Source: Xanthobacter autotrophicus (lineage in GTDB: Bacteria; Pseudomonadota; Alphaproteobacteria; Rhizobiales; Xanthobacteraceae). From it: a DNA stretch of 64,000 nucleotides. The DNA lies in assembly GCF_043194295.1 (NCBI RefSeq), contig NZ_JBAFVK010000001.1; one strand, written 5' to 3'. The notes beneath the pieces were generated by a model, which saw only the letters and a list, made by a program, of their open reading frames with translations, was not told where the DNA came from and searched no databases. The translations under genes and the position numbers were made by a program. This document shows positions 53,295-62,812 of this stretch, piece after piece (the first letter of the stretch is position 1; every line of letters begins with the position of its first letter).

Positions 53295-54218
53295 ATGGCT
53301 GCGATCACCGCCGGGCTGGTGAAGGAACTGCGCGACAAGACCGGCGCAGGCATGATGGATTGCAAGTCTGCGCTCACCGAGACGAACGGCGACATCGAGG
53401 CCGCCATCGACTGGCTGCGCAAGAAGGGCCTCGCCAAGGCCGCCAAGAAGGCCGGCCGCGTGGCCGCCGAGGGCCTGGTGGCGGTGGAATCCTCCGGCCA
53501 CTACGCCGCCGCCATCGAAGTGAATGCGGAAACCGACTTCGTCGCCCGCAACCCCGACTTCCAGGCGTTCGTGCGCGAGGCGGCCAAGGTCGCCCTCAAC
53601 ACCGACGGCACCGTGGAAGCCGTGGCCGCCGCCAAGTTCCCCGGCGAGAGCGTCACCGTTGGCGAGCGCCTGACCGCGCTCATCGCCACCATCGGCGAGA
53701 ACATGACGCTGCGCCGCTCCGCCAAGCTCTCCGTGTCGGCCGGCGTCATCGCCAGCTACGTGCACGGCGCGGTGGTGGAAGGCCAGGGCCGCATCGGCGT
53801 GCTGGTGGCGCTCGAGTCGACCGGCGACGTGGAGAAGCTCTCCACCCTCGGTCGCCAGATCGCCATGCACATCGCCGCGCTGAACCCGCTGGCGCTGGAC
53901 GCTTCCGGCATCTCCGAGGAGACCATCGCCCGCGAGAAGGCCATCCTGCTCGAGAAGCACCAGGGCAAGCCCGCCAACGTGCAGGACAAGATCGCCGAGA
54001 GCGGCATCAAGAGCTTCTTCAAGGAGGTCACCCTCCTCGACCAGGCCTTCGTGCACGACGGCTCCAAGTCGGTCTCCCAGGTGCTGAAGGAGGCCGAGGG
54101 CCAGGTCGGCGCGCCGCTCAAGCTCACCGGCTTCGTGCGCTTCGCCCTGGGCGAGGGCATCGAGAAGGAAGAGACGGATTTCGCGGCCGAGGTGGCTGCC
54201 GCCGCCGGCCAGTCCTGA
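53295..54218 (+). CDS. Translation elongation factor Ts
   Basis: EF-Ts recycles EF-Tu by nucleotide exchange. The 307-residue protein has the UBA-like amino terminus (ITAGLVKELRDKTGAGMMDCKSAL), the family signature segment VNAETDFVARNPDFQAFV with the EF-Tu-contacting TDFV motif, and two dimerisation-type core subdomains. It follows rpsB by 112 bp. Confidence 0.97.
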   Translation: MAAITAGLVKELRDKTGAGMMDCKSALTETNGDIEAAIDWLRKKGLAKAAKKAGRVAAEGLVAVESSGHYAAAIEVNAETDFVARNPDFQAFVREAAKVALNTDGTVEAVAAAKFPGESVTVGERLTALIATIGENMTLRRSAKLSVSAGVIASYVHGAVVEGQGRIGVLVALESTGDVEKLSTLGRQIAMHIAALNPLALDASGISEETIAREKAILLEKHQGKPANVQDKIAESGIKSFFKEVTLLDQAFVHDGSKSVSQVLKEAEGQVGAPLKLTGFVRFALGEGIEKEETDFAAEVAAAAGQS

Positions 54219-54257
54219 TCACCTTTCGGTTCTGACCAACGGGCAAGGGGGGCTCGC

Positions 54258-55031
54258 ATGACCGTTTCCGCGGCGGACGATTCGGACTTCCCGGAGTCCC
54301 CGGTGCCCTTCGCGGCGCCGGGCCTCCCTTATCCCCGCATCCTGGTGAAGGTCTCCGGCGAAGCCCTGATGGGCTCGGAGCCCTTCGGCCTCCACCCGCC
54401 CACCGTGGCCCGCATTGCCCGCGACCTGGTCGCGGCCCGCGCGCTCGGCTGCGAGGTTGCGGTGGTGGTGGGCGGCGGCAACATCCTGCGCGGCGCGCGG
54501 GTGGCCGGCGAGGACCTCGACCGCGCCACCGCCGACCACATGGGCATGCTGGCCACCGTCATGAACGGCCTTGCGCTTGAGGCCGCCATCGAGGCGGCCG
54601 GTGCGCCGGCGCGCACCCTGTCAGCGATTCCGATGCCCACCGTCTGCGAGCCCTATGCCCGCCAGCCGGCGCGGCGGCACCTGCGGCGTGGCCGCATCGT
54701 CGTGCTCACCGGCGGTACCGGCAATCCGTATTTCACTACGGATACCGGCGCGGTCCTGCGCGCCGCCGAACTGGATTGCGACGCAGTGCTCAAGGCCACC
54801 AACGTGGACGGCGTCTACACCGCCGATCCCAAGAAAGACCCCACCGCCACGCGTTACGACCGCATCACACACGACGAGGCGCTCGCCCGCGACCTCAAGG
54901 TGATGGATGCGGCCGCCTTCGCCCTTGCCCGCGAGGCGGCGTTGCCGATAATCGTGTTCGATATTCGCGAGCCGGGCGCCATCGCCACGGCCGCGAAGGG
55001 TGAAGGCCGCGTGACGGTCGTTGCCCCTTGA
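54258..55031 (+). CDS. Uridylate kinase (UMP kinase)
   Basis: The hexameric amino-acid-kinase-fold enzyme converts UMP to UDP. The 257-residue protein has VGGGNILRG (71-79) and GGTGNPYFTTDT (152-163) for phosphate and nucleotide contacts. An unusual hydrophilic leader of about 25 residues (SAADDSDFPESPVPF) precedes the first strand; relatives usually begin near the ILVKVSGEALMG region, so a downstream start is conceivable but no internal ATG fits. Confidence 0.96.
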   Translation: MTVSAADDSDFPESPVPFAAPGLPYPRILVKVSGEALMGSEPFGLHPPTVARIARDLVAARALGCEVAVVVGGGNILRGARVAGEDLDRATADHMGMLATVMNGLALEAAIEAAGAPARTLSAIPMPTVCEPYARQPARRHLRRGRIVVLTGGTGNPYFTTDTGAVLRAAELDCDAVLKATNVDGVYTADPKKDPTATRYDRITHDEALARDLKVMDAAAFALAREAALPIIVFDIREPGAIATAAKGEGRVTVVAP

Positions 55032-55287
55032 GCGCAGTCTGCGCGGGGCCGTTCAGCTCCCGCGCATGATCGGGCGGGGGCGGCGATCGTTGGCTGGGAT
55101 TTTTGGGTTGGGGTTTTAGGCTGGGATCGTGGGCCGGGGGCAGACGGTTCGGGGCGGCTGCTTTCACCGCACCCGGGACGAAGCTCGCATAGCAGCTGCC
55201 CACTGCCATCAAGAAGCCGTACCATCCTGTCATCCGCGCCGGCGCCAGTCTTTTGCCCGGAGCCCCGCATCCTGACGCGGGGTTCGT

Positions 55288-55325
55288 CCATTCGCATGGA
55301 AACGGAAACGATTCCATGCGAATGG
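55288..55325. other. Perfect 14-bp inverted repeat upstream of frr
   Basis: CCATTCGCATGGAA (55288-55301) and TTCCATGCGAATGG (55312-55325) are perfect complements separated by ACGGAAACGA. It ends 34 bp before the frr start, in the 328-bp gap 55032-55359, which otherwise holds G/T-rich sequence and no gene. No T run follows, so an operator or an RNA structure is more likely than a simple terminator. Confidence 0.7.
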
Positions 55326-55359
55326 AGCGGGCCCCGATCACAGACGACAGAGGTTAGCC

Positions 55360-55923
55360 ATGACCACCGGGACCTTCGACATGTCCGATCTCAAGCGCCG
55401 GATGCATGGCGCTGTCGGCGTGCTCAGGGACGAACTGGGCGGGCTGCGCACGGGACGCGCCTCCGCCAGCTTGCTCGACCCCATCACCATTGATGCCTAC
55501 GGCGCGCGGATGCCGCTGAATCAGGTCGCCACCGTGTCGGTGCCGGAAGCGCGCTTGCTGTCGGTGCAGGTGTGGGACCGCGGCATGGTGAGCGCGGTGG
55601 AAAAGGCCATCCGCGACAGCAACCTCGGCCTCAATCCGAATACCGAGGGTCAGGTTCTGCGCCTGCGCATCCCCGAGCTGAACCAGGAGCGCCGCCAGGA
55701 ACTGGTGAAGGTCGCCCACAAATATGCGGAAGCGGCCAAGGTGGCGGTGCGGCATGTGCGCCGCGACGGCATGGACCACCTCAAGAAGGTGGAAAAGGAC
55801 GGCGAGATGAGTTCCGATGATCTCGACCGCCTGTCCAAGGACGTGCAGAAGGCGACCGACGAGGCTATCGCCGAGATCGACCAGACGCTCGCCCAGAAGG
55901 AAAAGGAAATCCTTTCGGTCTGA
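55360..55923 (+). CDS. Ribosome recycling factor
   Basis: RRF splits post-termination ribosomes with EF-G. The 187-residue two-domain protein has the helical domain (start and end, DELGGLRTGRASASLLDPI and DLDRLSKDVQKATDEAIAEID) and the small beta domain in the middle (VATVSVPEARLLSVQVWDRG). Length and motifs are standard. Confidence 0.97.
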   Translation: MTTGTFDMSDLKRRMHGAVGVLRDELGGLRTGRASASLLDPITIDAYGARMPLNQVATVSVPEARLLSVQVWDRGMVSAVEKAIRDSNLGLNPNTEGQVLRLRIPELNQERRQELVKVAHKYAEAAKVAVRHVRRDGMDHLKKVEKDGEMSSDDLDRLSKDVQKATDEAIAEIDQTLAQKEKEILSV

Positions 55924-55951
55924 GGAGCTGTTCTTGAGCCCGGAGCAAGCC

Positions 55952-56719
55952 ATGTCCCTACGCGCCGCTGCGGGCGAGGCCGCCGTTACCCAACGGTCGC
56001 CGGCTGTCGTCCCGGTGCATGTGGGCGTGATCATGGACGGCAACGGGCGCTGGGCCACCTCGCGCAAGCTGCCGCGGGTGGAAGGGCACCGACGCGGGGT
56101 GGAGGCGTTGCGTCGCTGCGTGCGCGCTGCCCGCGAGGTGGGCATCCGCTTCCTCACCATCTACAGCTTCTCGTCGGAGAACTGGTCGCGCCCGCTCACC
56201 GAGGTCACGGAGCTGATGGGGCTCCTGAAGCTGTTCCTGCGGCACGACCTCGCCGACCTGCATTCCGACAATGTACGGGTGAAGGTGATCGGCGAGCGCG
56301 AGAATCTCGCGCCCGACATCCGCCAGTTGCTGGTGGATGCGGAGACCCTGACCTGCAACAACACCGGTCTCACGCTGGTGGTGGCGTTCAACTACGGCTC
56401 ACGGCAGGAGATTGCTGCGGCGGTCTCGCGCATCGCGGCGGATGTCGCCGCCGGGCGCGTGAAGCCCGAGGACGTGGATGTGGAGATGATCTCCCAGCGG
56501 CTCGAAACCGCCGGCATCCCCGACCCAGACCTTATCGTGCGCACCTCTGGCGAGCAGCGGCTGTCCAACTTCCTGCTGTGGCAGGCGGCCTATTCCGAGT
56601 TCGTCTTCCTGCCCATCTACTGGCCCGACTTCGACAAGGCGTCCCTGCTTTCGGCCATCGACGAATACGCCCGGCGCGATCGGCGGTTCGGCGGCACCAC
56701 CAAGTGCCCCGGACCCTGA
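55952..56719 (+). CDS. Undecaprenyl diphosphate synthase (isoprenyl transferase)
   Basis: The cis-prenyltransferase makes the C55 lipid carrier for peptidoglycan. The 255-residue protein has MDGNGRW (28-34, with catalytic Asp29), YSFSSENW, and the C-terminal substrate loop RTSGEQRLSNFLLWQ. The start at 55952 follows GGAGC; a TTG at 55934 would add six residues. The stop overlaps the cdsA start (TGATG). Confidence 0.96.
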   Translation: MSLRAAAGEAAVTQRSPAVVPVHVGVIMDGNGRWATSRKLPRVEGHRRGVEALRRCVRAAREVGIRFLTIYSFSSENWSRPLTEVTELMGLLKLFLRHDLADLHSDNVRVKVIGERENLAPDIRQLLVDAETLTCNNTGLTLVVAFNYGSRQEIAAAVSRIAADVAAGRVKPEDVDVEMISQRLETAGIPDPDLIVRTSGEQRLSNFLLWQAAYSEFVFLPIYWPDFDKASLLSAIDEYARRDRRFGGTTKCPGP

Positions 56720-57537
56720 TGCCCGTGAATTTCGGGGCCGACCTCAAGCATCGGACGCTCTCGGCGCTCGTCCTCGTGCCGGTTGTGCTGCTCGCCGCCT
56801 ATCTGGGCGGCATCCCCTTCGCCATTCTTTGGGTTCTGGCGGGGGGCGCGATTCTCTACGAATGGGCCACGCTGGCGCGGCTGGACAACCGGTCCCTCTA
56901 TCTGGGCGTCGGCGGGCTTGCCCTGATGTGCGGCGGGGTTCTCGCCGTGTCCGATGCCCCAGCCTATGCGTTCAGCGCCGTCGCGTTTGGGGCGGCCGCT
57001 TCGGCGCTGGCGGTGCCGCGCCAGAGCGCCTGGGCCATGACCGGGCTCGTGGTGGCCGGAAGCGCGGCCCTGCCGGTGGTTATTCTGCGCGGCGAGACGC
57101 CGCTCGGCCTCATCGCTGTGCTGTTCCTGTGCGCGGTGGTGTGGGCGACTGACATCTTCGCCTATTTCACCGGACGCGCTCTGGGCGGGCCCAAGCTGTG
57201 GCCACGCGTTTCCCCCAACAAGACGTGGTCGGGGGCCATCGGCGGAACCCTTGCCGGCATGGCGGCGGGCGTGCTGGTGGCGGCGATCCCCGGCGGGGCC
57301 GCGCTGCTGCCCGTGGCCGGCCTCGCGCTGGGGCTCAGCATCATCAGCCAGGCGGGTGATCTTGCCGAATCCGCGCTCAAGCGGCTGTTCGGCGTGAAGG
57401 ATGCGAGCCGCCTCATTCCCGGCCATGGCGGGCTGCTGGACCGGCTCGACGGATTTGCCGCCGCATCCCTCGCCGCCGTGGTGGTGGCGCTCCTGCGCAG
57501 CGCCTCAGATCCGGCGGCCGGGCTGCTCTTGTGGTAG
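56719..57537 (+). CDS. Phosphatidate cytidylyltransferase CdsA
   Basis: The integral membrane enzyme makes CDP-diacylglycerol for phospholipid synthesis. The 272-residue protein has about eight helices and the C-terminal family signature with SALKRLFGVKDASRLIPGHGGLLDRLD, containing the metal-binding Asp residues. The start overlaps the uppS stop by one base, showing translational coupling. Confidence 0.95.
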   Translation: MPVNFGADLKHRTLSALVLVPVVLLAAYLGGIPFAILWVLAGGAILYEWATLARLDNRSLYLGVGGLALMCGGVLAVSDAPAYAFSAVAFGAAASALAVPRQSAWAMTGLVVAGSAALPVVILRGETPLGLIAVLFLCAVVWATDIFAYFTGRALGGPKLWPRVSPNKTWSGAIGGTLAGMAAGVLVAAIPGGAALLPVAGLALGLSIISQAGDLAESALKRLFGVKDASRLIPGHGGLLDRLDGFAAASLAAVVVALLRSASDPAAGLLLW

Positions 57538-57547
57538 GACCTGTTTC

Positions 57548-58717
57548 ATGAAGCGCCTTTCCATCCTCGGGGCCACCGGCTCCATCGGCCACAGCGTCCG
57601 GACACTCCTGGCCGATGCGCCCGGCCTCTATGAGGTGGAAGCGGTGGCCGGCGGACGGGATGTCGCGGCGCTGGCCGAGACCGCCCGGGCACTCAATGCG
57701 CGCTTTGCCGCCATCGCCGATCCGGCGGCGGGCCGGGCGCTCGCCGAGGCGCTGGCCGGCTCCGGCATCGCCAGCGGCGCCGGTCCCTCGGCCCTGATCG
57801 AGGCGGCCCAGCGCGAAGCGGACGTTGTGGTGAGCGCCATCGTCGGCGTGGCGGGCCTCGCACCCACGGTGGCTGCCTTCGCGCCGGGCCGGCGCATCGC
57901 GCTCGCCAACAAGGAATGCCTGGTGGCCGCCGGCGCCTTCTTCATGGCCGAAGCGGCGCGGCAGGGCACCGAGATCCTGCCGGTGGACAGCGAGCACAAC
58001 GCCATCTTCCAGGCGCTGGAGGCCGGTCCGCGCAAGGCGGTGGAGAAGATCACGCTGACGGCCTCGGGCGGCCCGTTCCGGCTCAGGAGCCGTGAGGAGA
58101 TCGCGCGGGCGGTGCCGAAGGACGCGCTGAAGCACCCCAACTGGTCCATGGGCGCCAAGATCACCATCGATTCGGCGACCTTGATGAACAAGGGCCTCGA
58201 ACTGATCGAGGCCATGCACCTGTTCGCCCTGCCTCCCGAGCGCTTCGATGCGGTGGTGCATCCCGAGTCGGTGGTCCACGGGCTGGTGTCGTTCGTGGAC
58301 GGGTCGGTCACCGCCGGCCTTGCCATGCCCGACATGTGCGTGCCCATCGCCCATTGCCTGGCCTTCCCGGATCGAATCGTCACCTCCTGCCGCCGGCTGG
58401 ACCTGGTGGCCCTGGGCCGCCTTACCTTCGAGGCGCCGGACGAGGGCCGCTTTCCCGCGCTGGCGCTCGCCCGCGCCGCCATGGCCGCCGAGGGGGTGGC
58501 CGCAACCATCCTCAATGCGGCAAACGAGGTGGCTGTCGCAGCCTATCTTGAAGGACGGATTGGGTTTTACGGCATCACAGATACCGTTGCCGCGACGCTG
58601 GACCGCATCAATGGCGGCCCAGCACCCGCCAGTGTCGCCGATGCCATGGAAGCCGATGCACAGGCGCGCCGCGCCGCTGCCGTGCTCTTGCCTAAGTTTT
58701 CCGCAAAGGCATCTTAG
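57548..58717 (+). CDS. 1-Deoxy-D-xylulose-5-phosphate reductoisomerase
   Basis: This enzyme performs the second step of the MEP isoprenoid pathway, giving precursors for UppS and for carotenoids. The 389-residue protein has the NADPH motif GATGSIG (8-14), the metal/substrate segment PVDSEHNAIFQAL, and KHPNWSMGAKITIDSATLMNKGLE. It follows cdsA by 10 bp. Confidence 0.97.
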   Translation: MKRLSILGATGSIGHSVRTLLADAPGLYEVEAVAGGRDVAALAETARALNARFAAIADPAAGRALAEALAGSGIASGAGPSALIEAAQREADVVVSAIVGVAGLAPTVAAFAPGRRIALANKECLVAAGAFFMAEAARQGTEILPVDSEHNAIFQALEAGPRKAVEKITLTASGGPFRLRSREEIARAVPKDALKHPNWSMGAKITIDSATLMNKGLELIEAMHLFALPPERFDAVVHPESVVHGLVSFVDGSVTAGLAMPDMCVPIAHCLAFPDRIVTSCRRLDLVALGRLTFEAPDEGRFPALALARAAMAAEGVAATILNAANEVAVAAYLEGRIGFYGITDTVAATLDRINGGPAPASVADAMEADAQARRAAAVLLPKFSAKAS

Positions 58718-58870
58718 GATCAGTTTGTCGTCTCAAGGGCGGCAGGCTTCTATACCGTCCGTGCTAGCGGGCGATGGTCTTGATGCCGGGTGGCCCGGCA
58801 CTATCTGGTCGGCTGAAGCGCGGGACTTCCCTCGTGCCGGGTGCCGTCCGCGGGAGAAGAGGTTCCGATA

Positions 58871-60028
58871 ATGGATGTGCTTTCCGGTCTCGGCGCGCAC
58901 CTGGGCAGTCTCTCGTCCTCCCTTCTCGGATATATCGTTCCCTTCCTGTTCGTTCTGACCCTCGTGGTGTTCTTCCACGAGCTTGGCCATTTCTGGGTGG
59001 CCCGGCGCGCCGGGGTGAAGGTGCTCACCTTCTCCCTCGGCTTCGGGCCGGAGATCGCCGGATTCAATGATCGGCACGGCACCCGCTGGCGGCTCGCCGC
59101 GGTGCCGCTGGGCGGCTATGTGCGCTTCTTCGGCGACGAAGACGCCGCCTCCACCCCCAATCAGGCTCGCCTCGCCGAAATGACCCCGGCTGAGCGCCGC
59201 GAGAGCTTCTTCTTCCAGCCGGTCGCCTGGCGCGCCGCCATCGTGGCCGCCGGGCCGATCGCGAACTTTCTGCTCGCCATCGTCATCTTTGCCTTCGTCT
59301 TCATGGTATTCGGCAAGCAGGTGACGGCGCCGCGGGTGGATCAGGTGAACCCCGGCAGCGCGGCCGAGAGCGCCGGCTTCAAGCCCGGTGACCTGGTGCT
59401 GGAGATCGACGGCGCCAAGGTGGAGAGCTTCTCCGACATGCAGCGCATCGTCGGCAGCCGTGCGGGGGAGGGGCTCGCCTTCACCATCGAGCGCGGCGAC
59501 CGGCAGCTCACCCTCACCGCCGTACCCGAGCTGAAGGAGGTGAAGGACCCCTTCGGCAATGTGCACCGCACTGGCCTGCTCGGCATTTCCCGTTCTCTCG
59601 CGGCTGGTGACGTGACCACCCACCGCTACGGACCCATCGAGGCGGTGGGCCTGGGTGTGCAGGAAACCTGGTTCGTGGTGACACGCACCTTCGGGTATCT
59701 GGGTGGTCTGATCGCAGGTCGCGAGTCGGCTGATCAGCTAGGCGGACCCATCCGCATCGCCCAGGTGTCGGGGCAGGTTGCGACCTTTGGTATCGGGGCA
59801 CTCCTTTCTTTGGCAGCAGTGCTGTCCGTTTCCATCGGATTGCTTAACCTCTTTCCCATCCCGCTGTTGGATGGCGGCCACCTTCTGTTCTACGCTTTCG
59901 AGGCGATCCGTGGGCGTCCGCTAAGCGCACGCACACAGGACATCGGCTTCCGCATCGGCCTTGCGCTGGTGCTGATGCTGATGATTTTCGCCACGTGGAA
60001 TGACGTGCTGCATATTGCTGCAATGTAA
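58871..60028 (+). CDS. Site-2 intramembrane protease RseP
   Basis: This zinc metalloprotease cleaves transmembrane signals such as anti-sigma factors. The 385-residue membrane protein has HELGH (36-40) in the first helix, a central PDZ domain (about 130-205, VNPGSAAESAGFKPGDLVLEIDG), and the second active-site motif NLFPIPLLDGGH in the C-terminal membrane region. The start follows AGAAGAGG. A 153-bp gap separates it from dxr. Confidence 0.95.
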   Translation: MDVLSGLGAHLGSLSSSLLGYIVPFLFVLTLVVFFHELGHFWVARRAGVKVLTFSLGFGPEIAGFNDRHGTRWRLAAVPLGGYVRFFGDEDAASTPNQARLAEMTPAERRESFFFQPVAWRAAIVAAGPIANFLLAIVIFAFVFMVFGKQVTAPRVDQVNPGSAAESAGFKPGDLVLEIDGAKVESFSDMQRIVGSRAGEGLAFTIERGDRQLTLTAVPELKEVKDPFGNVHRTGLLGISRSLAAGDVTTHRYGPIEAVGLGVQETWFVVTRTFGYLGGLIAGRESADQLGGPIRIAQVSGQVATFGIGALLSLAAVLSVSIGLLNLFPIPLLDGGHLLFYAFEAIRGRPLSARTQDIGFRIGLALVLMLMIFATWNDVLHIAAM

Positions 60029-60223
60029 GGGTTTTTGATTTGCCGCACCGGGGTCGTGGCGTGGGCGCAACGGTCCCCGGAAAAGGGCAGGCTGGAGGGG
60101 CGGTTCGGTTTGCACCGCAGGTAAAAGCCTGTACAAGCGGCATCGCAGGGTGAGAATCCGTCATTGCCCTTCAAAGGCTTTGGGCGGCTTCGAGAACAAC
60201 GAAATTTCAAGGTTGCGCACCAT

Positions 60224-62719
60224 ATGACTGCTCCACTCCGGGTTCTGAGAAATCTGGCCGCCGCCTTTGGGCTCGCCGCGTGCGTCGCGGGAGTTTCGGT
60301 GGCCGGTTCCCTCGTCGTGGCAAGTCCTGCCGCTGCGCAGTCGAGCTCCATCGTCGTCGAGGGCAACCGACGCGTCGATGCCGAGACAATCCGTTCCTAT
60401 TTCGGCCCCGGTCCCTACACGGGCGCCAAGATCGACGAAGCCTGGAAGGCGCTCTACGCCACGGGCCTGTTCTCCGACGTTCAGGTGTCCCAGTCCGGCG
60501 GCCGCATCATCGTGCGGGTGTCCGAGAACGAGGTGATCAATCGCGTCGTCTTCGAGGGCAACCGCAAGATCAAGGACGAGGTCCTTGAGGGTGAGATCCA
60601 GTCGAAGCCCCGCGGCGCGCTCTCCAAGGCCACGGTCCAGGCGGATACCCAGCGCATCATTGAGGTCTACCGGCGGTCCGGCCGCAGTGGCGTGCGCGTC
60701 AATCCGGTGACCATCGACCGCGGCAACGGCCGCGTGGATCTGGTGTTCGAGATCACCGAGGGCGACAAGACCGGTATCAAGGATATCAAGTTCGTCGGCA
60801 ACAAGGCCTTTTCGGACTGGAAGCTGAAGGACGTGATCTCCACGACCGCCACCAACTGGCTGTCGTTCCTCAAGTCCACCGACGTGTACGATCCGGACCG
60901 GGTGAACTCGGACCAGGAATTGCTGCGCCGCTTCTACCTGAAGAACGGTTATGCCGACTTCCGCATCATCGGCGCGTCAGCCGAAATGGATCCGGCCGGC
61001 GGCGGCTACACCATCACCTTCACCCTGGACGAGGGCGAGCAGTATCGCTTCGGCAAGGTGGATGTGGTCTCCAACATCCGTGATGTCTCCGGTGAGTCCC
61101 TGCGCCGCTCCGTGCGCGCCACCGAGGGGCAGGTCTACAACGCGGAACTGGTCGAGAAGTCGGTTGAAAACCTGACCATCGAGGTGTCGAAGAGCGGCTA
61201 TGCCTTCGCCCAGGTGCGTCCGCGTGGCGATCGCGACTTCGAGGCCAAGCGCATCAACGTGGTGTTCGTGGTCGAGGAAGGTCCGCGGGTCTACATCGAG
61301 CGCATCGAGGTGCGCGGCAACACCCGCACCCGTGACTATGTGGTGCGCCGCGAGTTCGATATCGGCGAGGGCGACGCCTACAACCGGGTGCTGGTGGACC
61401 GCGCCGAGCGTCGCCTGCGCAACCTCGGCTACTTCAAGACGGTCAAGATCAACACCGAGCCCGGCTCCGCGCCCGATCGCGTGATCCTGGTGGTGGACGT
61501 GGAAGACCAGCCCACGGGTGAGTTCGCCATCTCCGGCGGCTACTCCACCGCGGACGGTGTCATCGCCGAGGTCTCCCTGGGCGAGAAGAACTTCCTTGGT
61601 CGCGGCCAGTACGTGAAGGTGTCCGGCTCCATGGGCCAGAATGCCCAGGGTGCGGAATTCTCCTTCACCGAGCCCTACTTCCTCGGCTATCGCCTGGCTG
61701 CCGGCTTCGACCTGTACTGGAAAGAGACCAGCACCACGAGCTACACGCCGTATGGCACCACCACCATCGGCGGTGGCCTGCGCTTCGGCCTGCCCATCAC
61801 CGACGAGATCACGCTGGCGCTGCGTTACAATCTCTACCAGCGCGAGATCAATCTCTGCGACAGCTACGTCGAGGGCACGCCTTGGTATGAAACCTGCGCA
61901 GTGGGTGTGTCGTGGGCTATCCGCGATGCGGCGGCACAGGGTGCCACCATCACCTCGGCACTGGGTTACACCCTGTCCTTCAATGGGCTGGACAACAACC
62001 TGAACCCGACCCAGGGCCTCTATGCGGAACTCAAGCAGGACTTCGCCGGTATCGGCGGTGACGTGAACTTCATCCGCACCACCGGCGATATCCGTCACTA
62101 CACGCCGCTCTGGGGTGACTCCGTGCTCATCCTGCGCACCCAGGCCGGCTATGTGACCTCCTGGGGCGGTGATCAGCTCGACGTGCTGGACAACTTCTAC
62201 ATGGGTCCGAACCTGGTGCGCGGCTTTGCTCCGTCCGGTATCGGCCCGCGTGACGCTGCTCCGTGCGCTACTACGAACCTGAGCTCGCCCATTGGTTACA
62301 ACTGCTACAATAACTCGTTGAACGCCCTCGGCGGCACCACGTACTGGGGCGTGTCTGCGGAAGTTCAGTTCCCCTTCGCCTTCCTGCCCAAGGATATCGG
62401 CATGAAGGGCGCGATCTTCGCGGATGCCGGCTCCCTGTTCGACTACGGCGGACCTAATACCTTCCCAAGTGTGTATAATTGGAATGGTACCAACGTGTAC
62501 GGCGGTGCGAACTACGTGACCTGCCCCGCCGGTTCGAAGAACGCGACAGGCAACGTCTGCGTGATCCAGAACGACGATACGGTCCGCTCGTCCATCGGTG
62601 CCAGCTTGATCTGGCAGTCGCCCTTCGGACCGCTGCGCTTCGACTATGCTTGGGTGCTGTCGCAGGCCAGCCAAGACCGGACCCAGGCGTTCCGCTTCTC
62701 CGGCGGCACGCGCTTCTGA
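60224..62719 (+). CDS. Outer membrane protein assembly factor BamA
   Basis: BamA is the central outer-membrane beta-barrel insertase. The 831-residue protein has a signal peptide (AACVAGVSVAGSLVVASPAAAQ), five POTRA domains (about 40-430; IVVEGNRRVDAETIRSYF marks POTRA1 and IEVRGNTRTRDYVVRREFDI POTRA5) and a C-terminal barrel ending in the aromatic-terminal FRFSGGTRF. A start at 60164 (TTG) is possible but would bury the signal peptide. It follows rseP as in most proteobacteria. Confidence 0.97.
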   Translation: MTAPLRVLRNLAAAFGLAACVAGVSVAGSLVVASPAAAQSSSIVVEGNRRVDAETIRSYFGPGPYTGAKIDEAWKALYATGLFSDVQVSQSGGRIIVRVSENEVINRVVFEGNRKIKDEVLEGEIQSKPRGALSKATVQADTQRIIEVYRRSGRSGVRVNPVTIDRGNGRVDLVFEITEGDKTGIKDIKFVGNKAFSDWKLKDVISTTATNWLSFLKSTDVYDPDRVNSDQELLRRFYLKNGYADFRIIGASAEMDPAGGGYTITFTLDEGEQYRFGKVDVVSNIRDVSGESLRRSVRATEGQVYNAELVEKSVENLTIEVSKSGYAFAQVRPRGDRDFEAKRINVVFVVEEGPRVYIERIEVRGNTRTRDYVVRREFDIGEGDAYNRVLVDRAERRLRNLGYFKTVKINTEPGSAPDRVILVVDVEDQPTGEFAISGGYSTADGVIAEVSLGEKNFLGRGQYVKVSGSMGQNAQGAEFSFTEPYFLGYRLAAGFDLYWKETSTTSYTPYGTTTIGGGLRFGLPITDEITLALRYNLYQREINLCDSYVEGTPWYETCAVGVSWAIRDAAAQGATITSALGYTLSFNGLDNNLNPTQGLYAELKQDFAGIGGDVNFIRTTGDIRHYTPLWGDSVLILRTQAGYVTSWGGDQLDVLDNFYMGPNLVRGFAPSGIGPRDAAPCATTNLSSPIGYNCYNNSLNALGGTTYWGVSAEVQFPFAFLPKDIGMKGAIFADAGSLFDYGGPNTFPSVYNWNGTNVYGGANYVTCPAGSKNATGNVCVIQNDDTVRSSIGASLIWQSPFGPLRFDYAWVLSQASQDRTQAFRFSGGTRF

Positions 62720-62732
62720 TCCTGATCCAGCA

Positions 62733-62783
62733 CGGTGGGCGCCGGAGGGTGGTGGCATTTGCCCCAACCTTCGGCGCCCACCG
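62733..62783 (+). other. Long inverted repeat between bamA and lpxD
   Basis: CGGTGGGCGCCG (62733-62744) and CGGCGCCCACCG (62772-62783) are perfect complements with a 27-nt loop, followed by CGTTCTT. Lying 29 bp before the lpxD start, it may reduce read-through from the strongly expressed bamA. Confidence 0.6.
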
Positions 62784-62812
62784 CGTTCTTAGCGCCCGGG
62801 CGTACCCTTCCC

